Positions 31,943-40,904 of a stretch of 42,766 nucleotides of DNA are shown here, piece by piece. The stretch lies in contig JAFXZK010000107.1 of the NCBI GenBank assembly GCA_017541265.1, positions 1 to 42,766 on the forward strand, written 5' to 3'. This DNA comes from Bacteroidaceae bacterium (GTDB lineage Bacteria > Bacteroidota > Bacteroidia > Bacteroidales > Bacteroidaceae). Position 1 is the stretch's first letter; every line of letters begins with the position of its first letter. A program made the translations under genes and the position numbers. The notes beneath the pieces were generated by a model, which worked only from the letters and a program-made list of their open reading frames with translations, was not told where the DNA came from and did not search any database.

Positions 31943-34900
31943 TCACTTCACTTGGAACTTCTCTCCAGCAGTTTGAGACTGGTATTCCGGGGCATAAAGG
32001 CAAGTCAGACGAGCTGGAGGCAAGAGGAAGTTTCCGTCCCGACTCACAAGCCAATCCTCTTCGAAGACATAGGTTCCTCTAGGCATACGGTCCATGAAAT
32101 ACTCCGTACTTGCATCATGCATCGCCTGATAATAGCCAAGACCGGTTTGCCAACGATAGCCCGAAAGCTGTTGAACCGGTTCAGTCGCAGCAGGACGAGG
32201 TGCCCTCAAGCAAACATATTCATAATCCCTGTCTGCCGTAATCGTGTAACGGACATGAACTCGGTCACCAGTCTTCAACGTTTTGTTCTTGGTTTCAACA
32301 TCTCTGCGAATGGTCATACCTTCGCGATTGCTCTCAACTTCAGTAGCCGGCAATTGGTACTGAGCATAGACTGCACCCCAAGAAAGACCAGCCCCTTCAG
32401 TCTTTTGAGCAATAGTAAGTCCCTTTGCTTTCGAGATTGGTTCAACCATTTCGCGCACATAACCTGAGAAAGGCTTTGGCGGTTCGAGGTTGCGAACCTG
32501 GTTGTCATAAGTGACTCGACCGCTGAAGTTGCCGCCTTTAGTGTGGAGCGGACTGGTTATCAAAGCATAGATAGCATCCGCAGACTGAATGGGCTGTTCC
32601 CACTCTTGCGTTCTCTTCTGCAAAATAAGCCACTCTGCCATCCCCGCAAGCAATTCCGTTTCGCTTGGTTCGACTGTGCTCACGGCTTCCATCAAGTTGG
32701 CATGAGTCTCGACTTTGCGGTCAATACTTGTGAAATTACCACCTGGATAAGCAAGATACATGCCGTCACTATGGCGGAGTAACTCATGAATGCGAGGCAT
32801 CAAAGCCTGTGCTTTCTTCTCCTCTCCTGCCCTCTTCAATACAATTGCGGCAAGTGCTCGAGGTTCTCTATCGAGTTCTTCGGCCTGTTTCTTCAAGAGT
32901 GAAAGCAGATATTTGGCATCTTCGTTCGGTCTTTCCTTATACATTATATATATATATAAGTAGCGGAGTTCAGAGAATGAAATGGTCGGCTTCTTCTCTT
33001 TACGCAGTTCTTCCACCTCTTCATGCATTTTCTTGTCGAGATAAGACATAGCTTTGTCGAGCACTTGAGCCTCGGGTGTGGACCATCCACCCTGGATTGA
33101 ACCAAGCCTTACCAACGTCATCATCACTTCCGTAGTCATCCAAGTGCTGCCACTCATGCCGGGGAACCAACCGAAAGAACCATCCGAGTTTTGTCTTGCA
33201 GAAAGGGTCGAGAGCATAGTCATTCTGCGTTGTTCCTGCTCCATCTCTGCGAAAAGCTTCGCTACACGCTTCCTGCTTGCCTTTTGTTGCTTGGCTTCAA
33301 CCACCCAAGGCGTTTCGTTGAGCAAGATGTCAGCCAGTTGTTGGTTCTTCACAAGCGGGCTTTCCAGGGCTTGAGAGTTATCCTCGTCTGCCCAAGCCTC
33401 AACAGCTTCTCGAACTTCCGGGTACTCGTGGGCAATATGGTAGGCTATGCTGCCACCATAATAAGCAGAAGCTACAGAGAGGACATCACAATGAACAGGA
33501 GCCGTCAAGGAAGGCAAAGCCTGCAAAGCAAGGTAGATGGGATCGGCAACATGCTCAATCGTCAAGGTCTTGCCAACGGCCTTCGGATTGCCTTTGGCAA
33601 AGAGACCCTCGAGATTGAGCGTCATTGTGGTGTCGCCTCGGAGCTGGTAAGTCTTCGTCTCGGTCACATTCTGCATATCGGAGAGGACGGGCAGGTAGCG
33701 CACTTCGCCGTCGCTGCTGTCCTTCGCCTTTGCAATCCATCGGACAGCAAGGACAGGATGGTCGAGGCTTGCAGTTACGGGCAAATGATAGACAGCCTCT
33801 TTGCCTGGCTCGAGGTCGAACGTCACCTTCATCTTCTTGACGCTCTTGTTGCTCTCGGCATCATAGACTTCGAAGGTGGCTTCGCCCTTCTGTCGCTTCT
33901 CCGAGGCGTTTCGAATGCTGGCTGTCAGCGAAGCCTCATCACCATTACGCAAGAATCGGGGCAAGGTCAGCTCTGCCATCAGTTCCTTCTTCGCCACAAC
34001 GGTTTCCTGCCAATGGGCAGTCATCATGTCCTTTGTATGCGCCAAACCATGAAGATGCCACGAGGTCAGACCTTCGGGCAGGGTGAAGTCGATGGACGTC
34101 TGGCCCTTGCTGTCAGTCCTTAATTGCGGATAGAAGAAGGCAAGTTCGGACAGGTTGGAGCGGACATAAGCACTCTCATCTGCCTCTACCTCCTCTGAAG
34201 AGCCAAGGCCACGCAGGCGCATCGACTTTTCATCGCCTAAAGCCGCAGAGTTCTTTACAATATCAAGCCCGGCAATCTGCCCTTGAAGAGCTTGGTCAGC
34301 AGACTCGAACCCGAGTTCCTCCAGCTCGTTCTTCATGAATTTCTGGACAGCACCGGCATACTCCCTCGCAGCCATTGGCGGTACTTCCACCATCTCATAG
34401 ACTCTGTTTTCAACACCCACGCCCCTCAAACGCATGGACGTTCCTCGCGACCTCCGCAAGCCATAGAAGTACGCCTCATTCCACCTTGCAAAGTCATAAC
34501 CATCGTAAGGTAAAAGGTGCACCGAGAGATTGAGGCCTGCATAACACCTGCCAAGCCATTCGTAAGCATTTACCCGAATGCCAACATTGTAAGAGCAAGA
34601 ACGGTCGATACCCATATACATATGGTATGAAGTCAAGGCATCAAGCGAAGCATCATACATCCCGACCATCACATTTGCCGAGGCAGGCTTGCCGTTAGGC
34701 TCGGTCAAAGTGAGCCTCCAGCATTCCTTCTGGCCTGGCTGCAAGTGGTCGCGGAAGGTGTCCCAGCGCATCTTGAGCTGTGTCTCGGGCAGTTCCAACT
34801 TGAAGTCAATCGATTCATCCTCGCTCTGACCTTCGTGTATGAGCATCATCGTGACTGACAAATGATGGCGGAAGCGTTCTTCGTAAGGCACCTCCATCAT

Positions 34901-37900
34901 CATTGCCTCGTCCGAGAGATGCAGTAAGGTGTCACGAACAACCCCGCACTCGCCAGTCATGATGCAATACACCCACGCTTCGGGCAAAGTCGTACCAAGC
35001 AGGAAACGGGCTGGCTCCTCGCTTGAGATGGCGTTGCAAGGTGTGTAGAGCCACAGGTTGTGCTTGCCAATTAGACGCTTGTCGGTGATGGAGAAGATGG
35101 TGAAGCTTGCCTTGAAGGAGGCGGTATCATTTATTGAGGATTGAGGATTAGGGATTGAGGCTTTTGCGTAAAGGTCGTAATTGCCTGAAGGCAGAGTGCG
35201 GAGCACCTCGGGAATGGTGTCGCGATTGGCTGGCAAGAAGAAGTTCTTGACTTCCTTACCGTCCTGTGTCAGCATACAGAGCACATCGCCCTCGACTGGC
35301 TTGTCGTTGCTTGAATAGAGGTCGAAGCGCCAAGGCTCGAGCGACTCGCGGTTCTCCTGTTCCGGCACATCGCCTCTCATTCTGAGCGGTGTGCTGCATA
35401 GCGGTACACGGATGCTGCCCTGCTGTGTCTCGCCTTCAGGACTGAGCACGTCAACGGAGAGCTGCAGGATACGCCCTTGCCGCAACTGGTCCTTCGTGAG
35501 TGATATGGGTACACGAATGCTGAACCGGCCTTCCTCGTCTGTATAGAGGGTGTCGATGTCGTGCGGCGCGCTTGGGCTGACACGCTTGTACCACCACCAA
35601 CTCTGATGCCACTGGTAAGAGCCTGTGACACGGGCATTTGCGACAGGCCACTGGCTGTAAGTCAACGCTTTGCCTGTCAGGGTAATGCTGTCAGCAGGAA
35701 GCGTAATGGCAGGCGCTTCGTCCATCTCGACTTGGAAGGTTGGGCGACGATATTCCTCAACACGAATGCTGTGATAAGTATCGCCCACACGAATGCTGTA
35801 GTGTCCGGGCAATCCCGACTCAGGCAATTGCAGACTATCCTGCAAGGTGCCGAACTCGTCGGTCTTCAGTTTGTGCTCGACAATATCCTGCCCATTGGCA
35901 TCGGTGAACATGAGGGTGAACTCCTCGCCAGCCTCGACTTGCGGTGCCTGGTCGTGGCTCTGCTTGTAGGCAATGCCGCCCACATATACCATCTGTCCCG
36001 GGCGATAGATGCTGCGGTCGGTATAGATATTGAGATGATGCGAGAGCTTGTCGTTGTTGTCGTAATAAGCACGCCAGCCCAGGCTTTCCTTGTCGAAGGC
36101 ATTGTCCTCGCCTCGCGAAAGCTCTACATAAACGTAGTTCCGCTTTCCTTCATGAGTAATCTCGGCAATACCCCTTTCGTCGGTCGTCTTCTCCCCGAGC
36201 AAGACAAACTCCTGCCGCTCCTTCCTATAGAAGACGGCCTTGACACCTTGCTGCGGTTTGCCACTCATCGCATCCGTCACCATCACACGCTCCCTGCCAT
36301 CTGGCAGGGCGACAGACATAAAGGTGAGTGCCGACACATCAAACAGGATAACCTGAGGCTCGTTCTTCTCCAGCTTCTCGTTCGTGATTCCTTCGAAGGC
36401 AAAGGCATAGTTTCCGAAACCGGGTGAGTGCCAATGGAGGGTATCGTGCTTCGTTTCGAGTGCCTCCACGCCTTCCATCGAGATGGGCAGCGTCTCGATG
36501 AGCGAACCGCTGCGCTTCACCTGCTCCAGCTTCGTGCCGTCCTTCTCCTCTTTGCTGAACTCAAAGCCCTTCGGCAAACGATAGACGGCAACGCTGCCCG
36601 ACTGCATGTTCTTTATCTGCAGCGGGATGTCGTAGTCCTTGTCAGGATAGCACATCTCGGGGAACTTGCCCGAAAGCTTTGGCTGTCGAAGCTCGGCAAT
36701 CTTGTTGCGGATTGCATTTGCCTCGCGACTCTTGGGATAGCGCTTCAAAGCTGCATTCAAGAGGTCTTGCCTTTCCTGGCTTGTCTTGCCAGACAGCTTA
36801 GCCAGTCGCAGATAGACTTCTGCACAAGCATTCAGGTCGGCATATTCATCACGGAGCCTCATCAAGACCTCTTCCGAATCGCCCTGTTCCGAAAGCGAGT
36901 CCAACCTGAGCATCAACGTCGCCTCTCTCAAGCCATGCCTGCGATAGACATTGATGATGTCCTCATAACGGGGCACACGTTGATTTCGCCTTTCATCTTT
37001 TGTGAGGTCACTCATGCAAGCCTGCCAAACAAGAGAGAGCACGTCGTTTCCAAAGATGCCGTCGTCCTTACCTTGCTCTGTCAAAGGCTTTGTGTCGGAA
37101 AGTTTGACTGCATGAAGCGCCTCTGCATCCTGCAAAGCCTGAGCATAGAGTTCGGCTGAATGACGACGGTATTCATTACGCGTCCACTCCTGTATACTGT
37201 CGGGATCGCTCTTCGTCTTACTATCATAACGCTGCGAACGCCAAGCATTGCCGATGAGCAAACGAGCCATTGCAGCACGATAAATAGCCTGAGCCGTCGG
37301 GTCTTTCTCTGCCAGCATCTCTGCCTTGAGCTGCCGCCAGTCATAGAAGAAACTGTCGGGGGTGATGTCTTCGCGCTTCTGATTCTCTTTCAGGACAATC
37401 GCCAGCCTTTGGGCTGCTCTCTGACAAGCCTTGCCCTTGTCCTTGTCGCTCTGCAGGATGCCTTGCCAAACAGCCCGCTGCAAGTCGCCCCGCTCATTGT
37501 CGTCGGCATATTCCCAGTACATCGCACCTCGCAAGCCCTGCTCCTTGATGTAGGCACACTTCATGGCAATGGAGCGCGGACTCTCAAAGCCAATCACCAA
37601 CTCGCCTTTCTCGTCTGCCAAGAACGATATCTTCGAAGTGTTGCCCCAAACCTCCTTCAAGGTCTGCTTGTCGCGGTCGCTATACTTCATGTACTGCCCG
37701 TCCTTGCCCCTGCCATAGAAAGGCATACCCAAGACAATCTTGTTATCGGGCACACCTGCCTTGCGATGGGCTTCCACGGCTTCCGAGGCACAAAGCCAGC
37801 CCACATCCTTCGAGCGGAAGAGGGCGGCATGATGCTTGGGCGCGTTGGCCATGTCGTAGGCCATCACGTTGACCATATCAAGGTACTGGATACAGCTGCG

Positions 37901-38437
37901 GAAGTCGATGTACTGTGCACTTCCCACACTCGCCAAAGTGAGCCATAATTTCTTTCCCAAGGCTTGACGGAGGTCGCGCATCAGCAAAGTGAAGTTCTCC
38001 GTGTCCTGTGGAGACGAGCTGATGCCGGCGCTGTTTTGCGTAGGATACTCCCAGTCGATGTCGATGCCGTCCAGGCCATACTCTTTGCAGACACGGCGGC
38101 AGTCAGCAGCAAAGGCGAGGCGGTTCTCCTCGCTGGCTGCCATCTCGCTGAAACGTCCGCTGCCCCAGCCTCCGATGCTCAACATGACGAGCAACTTGGG
38201 CTGCTTCTGCTTGAGGCTGACAAGGTCGCGCAGCCGCTGTTCGTTGTCGATGCGAACCCCGTTGAACTGGTCATTCACATGCCCGAAGGCATAGTTGAGG
38301 TGCGTCATCACACTTGGATTAGGCACGACCTGCGTCCACGAAGTGACGTAAGCCACTACCACCGGCTCAGCCTTCTTGGCAGCAGAGACATTCAGCCAGC
38401 AGCAAAAAGCAAAGAGAAGGGCAAGAAGATGTTTCAT
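31943..38437 (-). CDS. GH18 chitinase domain fused to a bacterial alpha-2-macroglobulin
   Basis: 2164 residues with a signal peptide (MKHLLALLFAFCCWLNVSAA). Residues about 25-330 are a complete GH18 barrel: LLVMLSIGGWG, catalytic DGIDIDWEYP (Glu130), MAYDMANAP, and MYWEY at the last strand, so it should hydrolyse GlcNAc-containing glycans. From about 340 on it follows the plan of Bacteroidetes alpha-2-macroglobulins: helical N-part, MG2-like YTDRSIYRPGQMVYVGG (about 803), A2M block LTSWHLHGLAHTKDMM (about 1460) and a C-terminal receptor-like domain with YEYVCLRAPRPA. The thioester CxEQ is absent; the site region reads TAPVHCDVLSVASAYYG. A TonB-plug-like piece ALQGQIAGLDIVKN lies near 1385. 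Usual A2M genes lack the GH18. It lies 80 bp after pepD and is probably co-transcribed. Confidence 0.9.
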   Translation of the reverse strand: MKHLLALLFAFCCWLNVSAAKKAEPVVVAYVTSWTQVVPNPSVMTHLNYAFGHVNDQFNGVRIDNEQRLRDLVSLKQKQPKLLVMLSIGGWGSGRFSEMAASEENRLAFAADCRRVCKEYGLDGIDIDWEYPTQNSAGISSSPQDTENFTLLMRDLRQALGKKLWLTLASVGSAQYIDFRSCIQYLDMVNVMAYDMANAPKHHAALFRSKDVGWLCASEAVEAHRKAGVPDNKIVLGMPFYGRGKDGQYMKYSDRDKQTLKEVWGNTSKISFLADEKGELVIGFESPRSIAMKCAYIKEQGLRGAMYWEYADDNERGDLQRAVWQGILQSDKDKGKACQRAAQRLAIVLKENQKREDITPDSFFYDWRQLKAEMLAEKDPTAQAIYRAAMARLLIGNAWRSQRYDSKTKSDPDSIQEWTRNEYRRHSAELYAQALQDAEALHAVKLSDTKPLTEQGKDDGIFGNDVLSLVWQACMSDLTKDERRNQRVPRYEDIINVYRRHGLREATLMLRLDSLSEQGDSEEVLMRLRDEYADLNACAEVYLRLAKLSGKTSQERQDLLNAALKRYPKSREANAIRNKIAELRQPKLSGKFPEMCYPDKDYDIPLQIKNMQSGSVAVYRLPKGFEFSKEEKDGTKLEQVKRSGSLIETLPISMEGVEALETKHDTLHWHSPGFGNYAFAFEGITNEKLEKNEPQVILFDVSALTFMSVALPDGRERVMVTDAMSGKPQQGVKAVFYRKERQEFVLLGEKTTDERGIAEITHEGKRNYVYVELSRGEDNAFDKESLGWRAYYDNNDKLSHHLNIYTDRSIYRPGQMVYVGGIAYKQSHDQAPQVEAGEEFTLMFTDANGQDIVEHKLKTDEFGTLQDSLQLPESGLPGHYSIRVGDTYHSIRVEEYRRPTFQVEMDEAPAITLPADSITLTGKALTYSQWPVANARVTGSYQWHQSWWWYKRVSPSAPHDIDTLYTDEEGRFSIRVPISLTKDQLRQGRILQLSVDVLSPEGETQQGSIRVPLCSTPLRMRGDVPEQENRESLEPWRFDLYSSNDKPVEGDVLCMLTQDGKEVKNFFLPANRDTIPEVLRTLPSGNYDLYAKASIPNPQSSINDTASFKASFTIFSITDKRLIGKHNLWLYTPCNAISSEEPARFLLGTTLPEAWVYCIMTGECGVVRDTLLHLSDEAMMMEVPYEERFRHHLSVTMMLIHEGQSEDESIDFKLELPETQLKMRWDTFRDHLQPGQKECWRLTLTEPNGKPASANVMVGMYDASLDALTSYHMYMGIDRSCSYNVGIRVNAYEWLGRCYAGLNLSVHLLPYDGYDFARWNEAYFYGLRRSRGTSMRLRGVGVENRVYEMVEVPPMAAREYAGAVQKFMKNELEELGFESADQALQGQIAGLDIVKNSAALGDEKSMRLRGLGSSEEVEADESAYVRSNLSELAFFYPQLRTDSKGQTSIDFTLPEGLTSWHLHGLAHTKDMMTAHWQETVVAKKELMAELTLPRFLRNGDEASLTASIRNASEKRQKGEATFEVYDAESNKSVKKMKVTFDLEPGKEAVYHLPVTASLDHPVLAVRWIAKAKDSSDGEVRYLPVLSDMQNVTETKTYQLRGDTTMTLNLEGLFAKGNPKAVGKTLTIEHVADPIYLALQALPSLTAPVHCDVLSVASAYYGGSIAYHIAHEYPEVREAVEAWADEDNSQALESPLVKNQQLADILLNETPWVVEAKQQKASRKRVAKLFAEMEQEQRRMTMLSTLSARQNSDGSFGWFPGMSGSTWMTTEVMMTLVRLGSIQGGWSTPEAQVLDKAMSYLDKKMHEEVEELRKEKKPTISFSELRYLYIYIMYKERPNEDAKYLLSLLKKQAEELDREPRALAAIVLKRAGEEKKAQALMPRIHELLRHSDGMYLAYPGGNFTSIDRKVETHANLMEAVSTVEPSETELLAGMAEWLILQKRTQEWEQPIQSADAIYALITSPLHTKGGNFSGRVTYDNQVRNLEPPKPFSGYVREMVEPISKAKGLTIAQKTEGAGLSWGAVYAQYQLPATEVESNREGMTIRRDVETKNKTLKTGDRVHVRYTITADRDYEYVCLRAPRPAATEPVQQLSGYRWQTGLGYYQAMHDASTEYFMDRMPRGTYVFEEDWLVSRDGNFLLPPARLTCLYAPEYQSQTAGEKFQVK

Positions 38438-38448
38438 ATTAAAAACTT

Positions 38449-38490
38449 TTCGTTAGTTCGTTATTACGTTATAACGGCATTACGACATAA
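38449..38490. repeat. ATAACG word repeat, family F3 (copy c)
   Basis: Minus strand GTCGTAATGCCGTTATAACG then TAATAACGAACTAACG leads into the GH18-A2M start. Third occurrence of the family in the window, again directly before a start codon. Confidence 0.75.
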
Positions 38491-38517
38491 TTCCCCCCCT
38501 TTAGGGGGGTAGGGGGC
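38491..38517. mobile_element. F7 G/C hairpin after pepD
   Basis: TTCCCCCCCTTTAGGGGGGT then AGGGGGC abuts the pepD stop codon. With the F3 words next to it, the 80-bp gap is fully made of repeats. Confidence 0.75.
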
Positions 38518-39969
38518 TTAAATCTCTTCCAGCAGCGCCTTGAGGAACGGCCAGAACTTTGCCACCGATGGGATATTGCACTTCTCATCTGGCGTGTGAG
38601 GGCTGCGCAAGGTAGGCCCGAAGCTCACGAGGTCCATCTTCGGATAGACACCGCCGATAATGCTGCACTCCAGTCCTGCGTGGCAGACTTCCACCTTGGC
38701 CTCTTCGTCAAAGAGCTTGCGATAGACTTCGACCATCTTTGCCACAATGGGGCTGTCGAAGTTGGGCTGCCAAGCACCATAGTTGCCACCGTACTCCACC
38801 TTCATGCCAGCCATCGCGAAGCAGCTCTCCTGCATCTCCTGGATGTACTCCATCATCGTCTCGTTGCTGGAGCGTGCCAGGATGAGGATGCTTGCTTCGC
38901 CTGCTCCGATGTTGATGATGCCGAGGTTTGAGCTGGTCTCGACAACGGATGGGATGCTGGGAATGTTGCGGAGCACGCCGTCGTGGCAAGCCATGATGGC
39001 ATCGACGAGATTATCCTGAATCTCCTCCGGCACACGTCCGGCTGGCATTGCGGTGGTCTCGACTGTGAGGGTGATGCCTTCCTCCACGCCCCGGAACTCG
39101 CCAGCGAAGACATCCTGACAGTACCCGGCCAGCTCGCAGAAGTCATCGTAGTTCTCCAATGGCACGGTCATCACTACGGTTGCCGTGCGGGGAATGGCGT
39201 TGCGCATGTTGCCGCCCTGCCAGGAGCAGAGGCGCGCCTCGTCGTCCTTGATAGCTTGGCGCACGAAGCGGGCCATGAGCTTGTTGGCATTGGCGCGGCC
39301 TTCGTTGATTTCCAAGCCGCTGTGACCACCGCGAAGCCCCTTGAGCATCACCTTCACGGCAATGTCGCCCTCTTCGAGCGCAACCTCCTTGTACTGCATG
39401 GTAGCGCTGATGTTCACACCGCCTGCCGAGCCAATCACGAACTCGCCCATTGTCTCGTTGTCGATGTTCAAGAGGATGTCGCCCTTCAGCGTGTCGGCCG
39501 AAAGATGGTTCACACCGTACATGCAGGTCTCTTCGTCAGCCGTGATGAGGGCTTCCAGTGGGCCGTGCTTGATGTCCGTGCTCTCCATCACTGCCATGAT
39601 GGCTGCCACGCCCATGCCGTCGTCGCTGCCCAACGTCGTGCCTTTTGCCTTCACCCAATCGCCGTCGATGTACGTCTCGATGGGGTCTGTCTCGAAGTTA
39701 TGCGTGCTCTCGTCCACCTTCTGCGGCACCATGTCCATGTGGGCCTGCAGCACGGCTGTCTTTGCATTCTCGCGGCCCGGTGTGGCAGGTTTGCGCATCA
39801 CGATGTTCTCGGCATTGTCCTTGAAGGCTTCGATGCCGTGTTCCTTTGCCCAGTCGAGCAGGAACTGCTGCACCTTCTGGAGATGTCCGCTGGGTCGCGG
39901 CACTTGTGTCAAGAGATAAAAGTTCTTCCAGATAATCTGCGGTTCGAGGTCTTTAATAAGCTTTTCCAT
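38518..39969 (-). CDS. pepD: aminoacyl-histidine dipeptidase (Xaa-His dipeptidase)
   Basis: Cytoplasmic M20 (C-type) zinc dipeptidase that splits X-His and other dipeptides. 483 residues, the usual length. Metal ligands of the family are in view: LQAHMDMV (His), GTTLGSDDGMGVAA (Asp), ITADEETCMYG (Glu-Glu), LLNIDNE (Asp), and VCHAGLECSIIG near the end (His). GGHSGLEINEGRANA is the lid-domain signature. A -7 element lies 36 bp before its start. It is first of a probable two-gene unit with the GH18-A2M gene. Confidence 0.95.
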   Translation of the reverse strand: MEKLIKDLEPQIIWKNFYLLTQVPRPSGHLQKVQQFLLDWAKEHGIEAFKDNAENIVMRKPATPGRENAKTAVLQAHMDMVPQKVDESTHNFETDPIETYIDGDWVKAKGTTLGSDDGMGVAAIMAVMESTDIKHGPLEALITADEETCMYGVNHLSADTLKGDILLNIDNETMGEFVIGSAGGVNISATMQYKEVALEEGDIAVKVMLKGLRGGHSGLEINEGRANANKLMARFVRQAIKDDEARLCSWQGGNMRNAIPRTATVVMTVPLENYDDFCELAGYCQDVFAGEFRGVEEGITLTVETTAMPAGRVPEEIQDNLVDAIMACHDGVLRNIPSIPSVVETSSNLGIINIGAGEASILILARSSNETMMEYIQEMQESCFAMAGMKVEYGGNYGAWQPNFDSPIVAKMVEVYRKLFDEEAKVEVCHAGLECSIIGGVYPKMDLVSFGPTLRSPHTPDEKCNIPSVAKFWPFLKALLEEI

Positions 39970-40004
39970 AGTCTTTTTATTTTTATTGTTAATGATATTT
40001 TCAG

Positions 40005-40034
40005 CAAAGATACAACTTATATTTCAAATTTCAA
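40005..40034 (-). promoter_or_regulatory. pepD promoter, -7 TATCTTTG and -33 TTG
   Basis: On the minus strand TATCTTTG (40012-40005) lies 19 bp after TTG (40034-40032). The spacer is made of CAAATTTCAACTTTCAATTG words (40021-40057), related to the repeat inside the MATE gene. Confidence 0.7.
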
Positions 40035-40067
40035 CTTTCAATTGTCAATTATTAAAGTTTTTTGTCT

Positions 40068-40075
40068 TATCTTTG
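40068..40075 (+). promoter_or_regulatory. -7 element TATCTTTG for the comF-like gene
   Basis: TATCTTTG, 18 bp before the ATG at 40094, divergent from the pepD promoter. The longer ORF start at 39986 lies upstream of this promoter and is rejected. Confidence 0.65.
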
Positions 40076-40093
40076 CACATATTACAAATATAT

Positions 40094-40789
40094 ATGCGCA
40101 CCATGAACCTGCTTGCTGACATAAGGGAGCTGCTGCTGCCGAGGGTGTGCCCGGTGTGCGGGAAGCTGCTGATGGCGGGCGAGGACGTGCTGTGCGCCTT
40201 CTGTGCCATCGGGCTGCCGCGCTGCCGAGTAGTGAGCATCGAGGACAACCAACTGCTGCGGATGATATGGGACAAGGCAGACGTGAGGAAGGGAACGACG
40301 TTCCTCTCCTATAATCATTACTCGCCATACCACAATCTTATCATCGACATCAAGTTCCACGGCAGGAGCGACCTGGCTGTCACATTGGGAAACTGGGCAG
40401 CAGCAGAGGCCGAGAAACAAGGATTCTGGAAAAGTGTCGACGCACTGGTGCCAGTGCCATTGACGCGATGGAGGCGTTGGAGGCGTGGCTACAATCAGGC
40501 GGAGATGCTGGCAAAGGGGATGTCGGAGGTGACGGGGCTGCCCGTGCTGAACCTCCTCAAGCGCACAAAGAACCGCACGCCGCAGTCTCGCCTCAAAGGC
40601 GAAGCACGCAAGAAGAACGCCGAAGGCATCTACAGCGCCTCTGTCCCCAACGAATGGTGTGGCAAGACATTCGTCCTCGTGGACGACGTGATGACCACAG
40701 GTGCCACACTCGCAGCCTGTGCCAATGCGTTGCAACGTGCCGACAAAGATGCAACAATATGCATCTTCCCTCTCGCTTATGCAGGATAA
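40094..40789 (+). CDS. comF: ComF family phosphoribosyltransferase-like protein
   Basis: 231 residues from the ATG at 40094 (MRTMNLLADIRELLLPRVCP). A zinc ribbon CPVCG...CAFC (about 18-40) is followed by a type I PRTase domain with DALVPVPLTRWRRWRRGYNQAEMLA, LKRTKNRTPQSRL and the PRPP loop FVLVDDVMTTGATL (about 192-205). ComF takes part in DNA uptake in naturally competent bacteria, helping ssDNA enter the cytoplasm; in many others its role is unclear. It stands alone between pepD and gdhA. Confidence 0.92.
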   Translation: MRTMNLLADIRELLLPRVCPVCGKLLMAGEDVLCAFCAIGLPRCRVVSIEDNQLLRMIWDKADVRKGTTFLSYNHYSPYHNLIIDIKFHGRSDLAVTLGNWAAAEAEKQGFWKSVDALVPVPLTRWRRWRRGYNQAEMLAKGMSEVTGLPVLNLLKRTKNRTPQSRLKGEARKKNAEGIYSASVPNEWCGKTFVLVDDVMTTGATLAACANALQRADKDATICIFPLAYAG

Positions 40790-40832
40790 TGTGGCAAAAA
40801 GAGACTCTTTCTTAACTTTTTCTGTCAAATAG

Positions 40833-40863
40833 TTGCAGGATTGCACTTTTTGATGTACTTTTG
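40833..40863 (+). promoter_or_regulatory. gdhA promoter, -33 TTG and -7 TACTTTTG
   Basis: TTG (40833-40835) and TACTTTTG (40856-40863) are 20 bp apart, a good match to the Bacteroidetes promoter. The leader to the ATG is about 36 nt. Confidence 0.75.
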
Positions 40864-40904
40864 CACGCGGATAACGAAATCACTAACAAAACAAACAAAA
40901 TTCT

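Noticed and set aside
33480..33520. Thioester site in the alpha-2-macroglobulin
   Set aside because: The expected CxEQ is replaced by TAPVHCDVLSV; there is no Glu-Gln after the cysteine.
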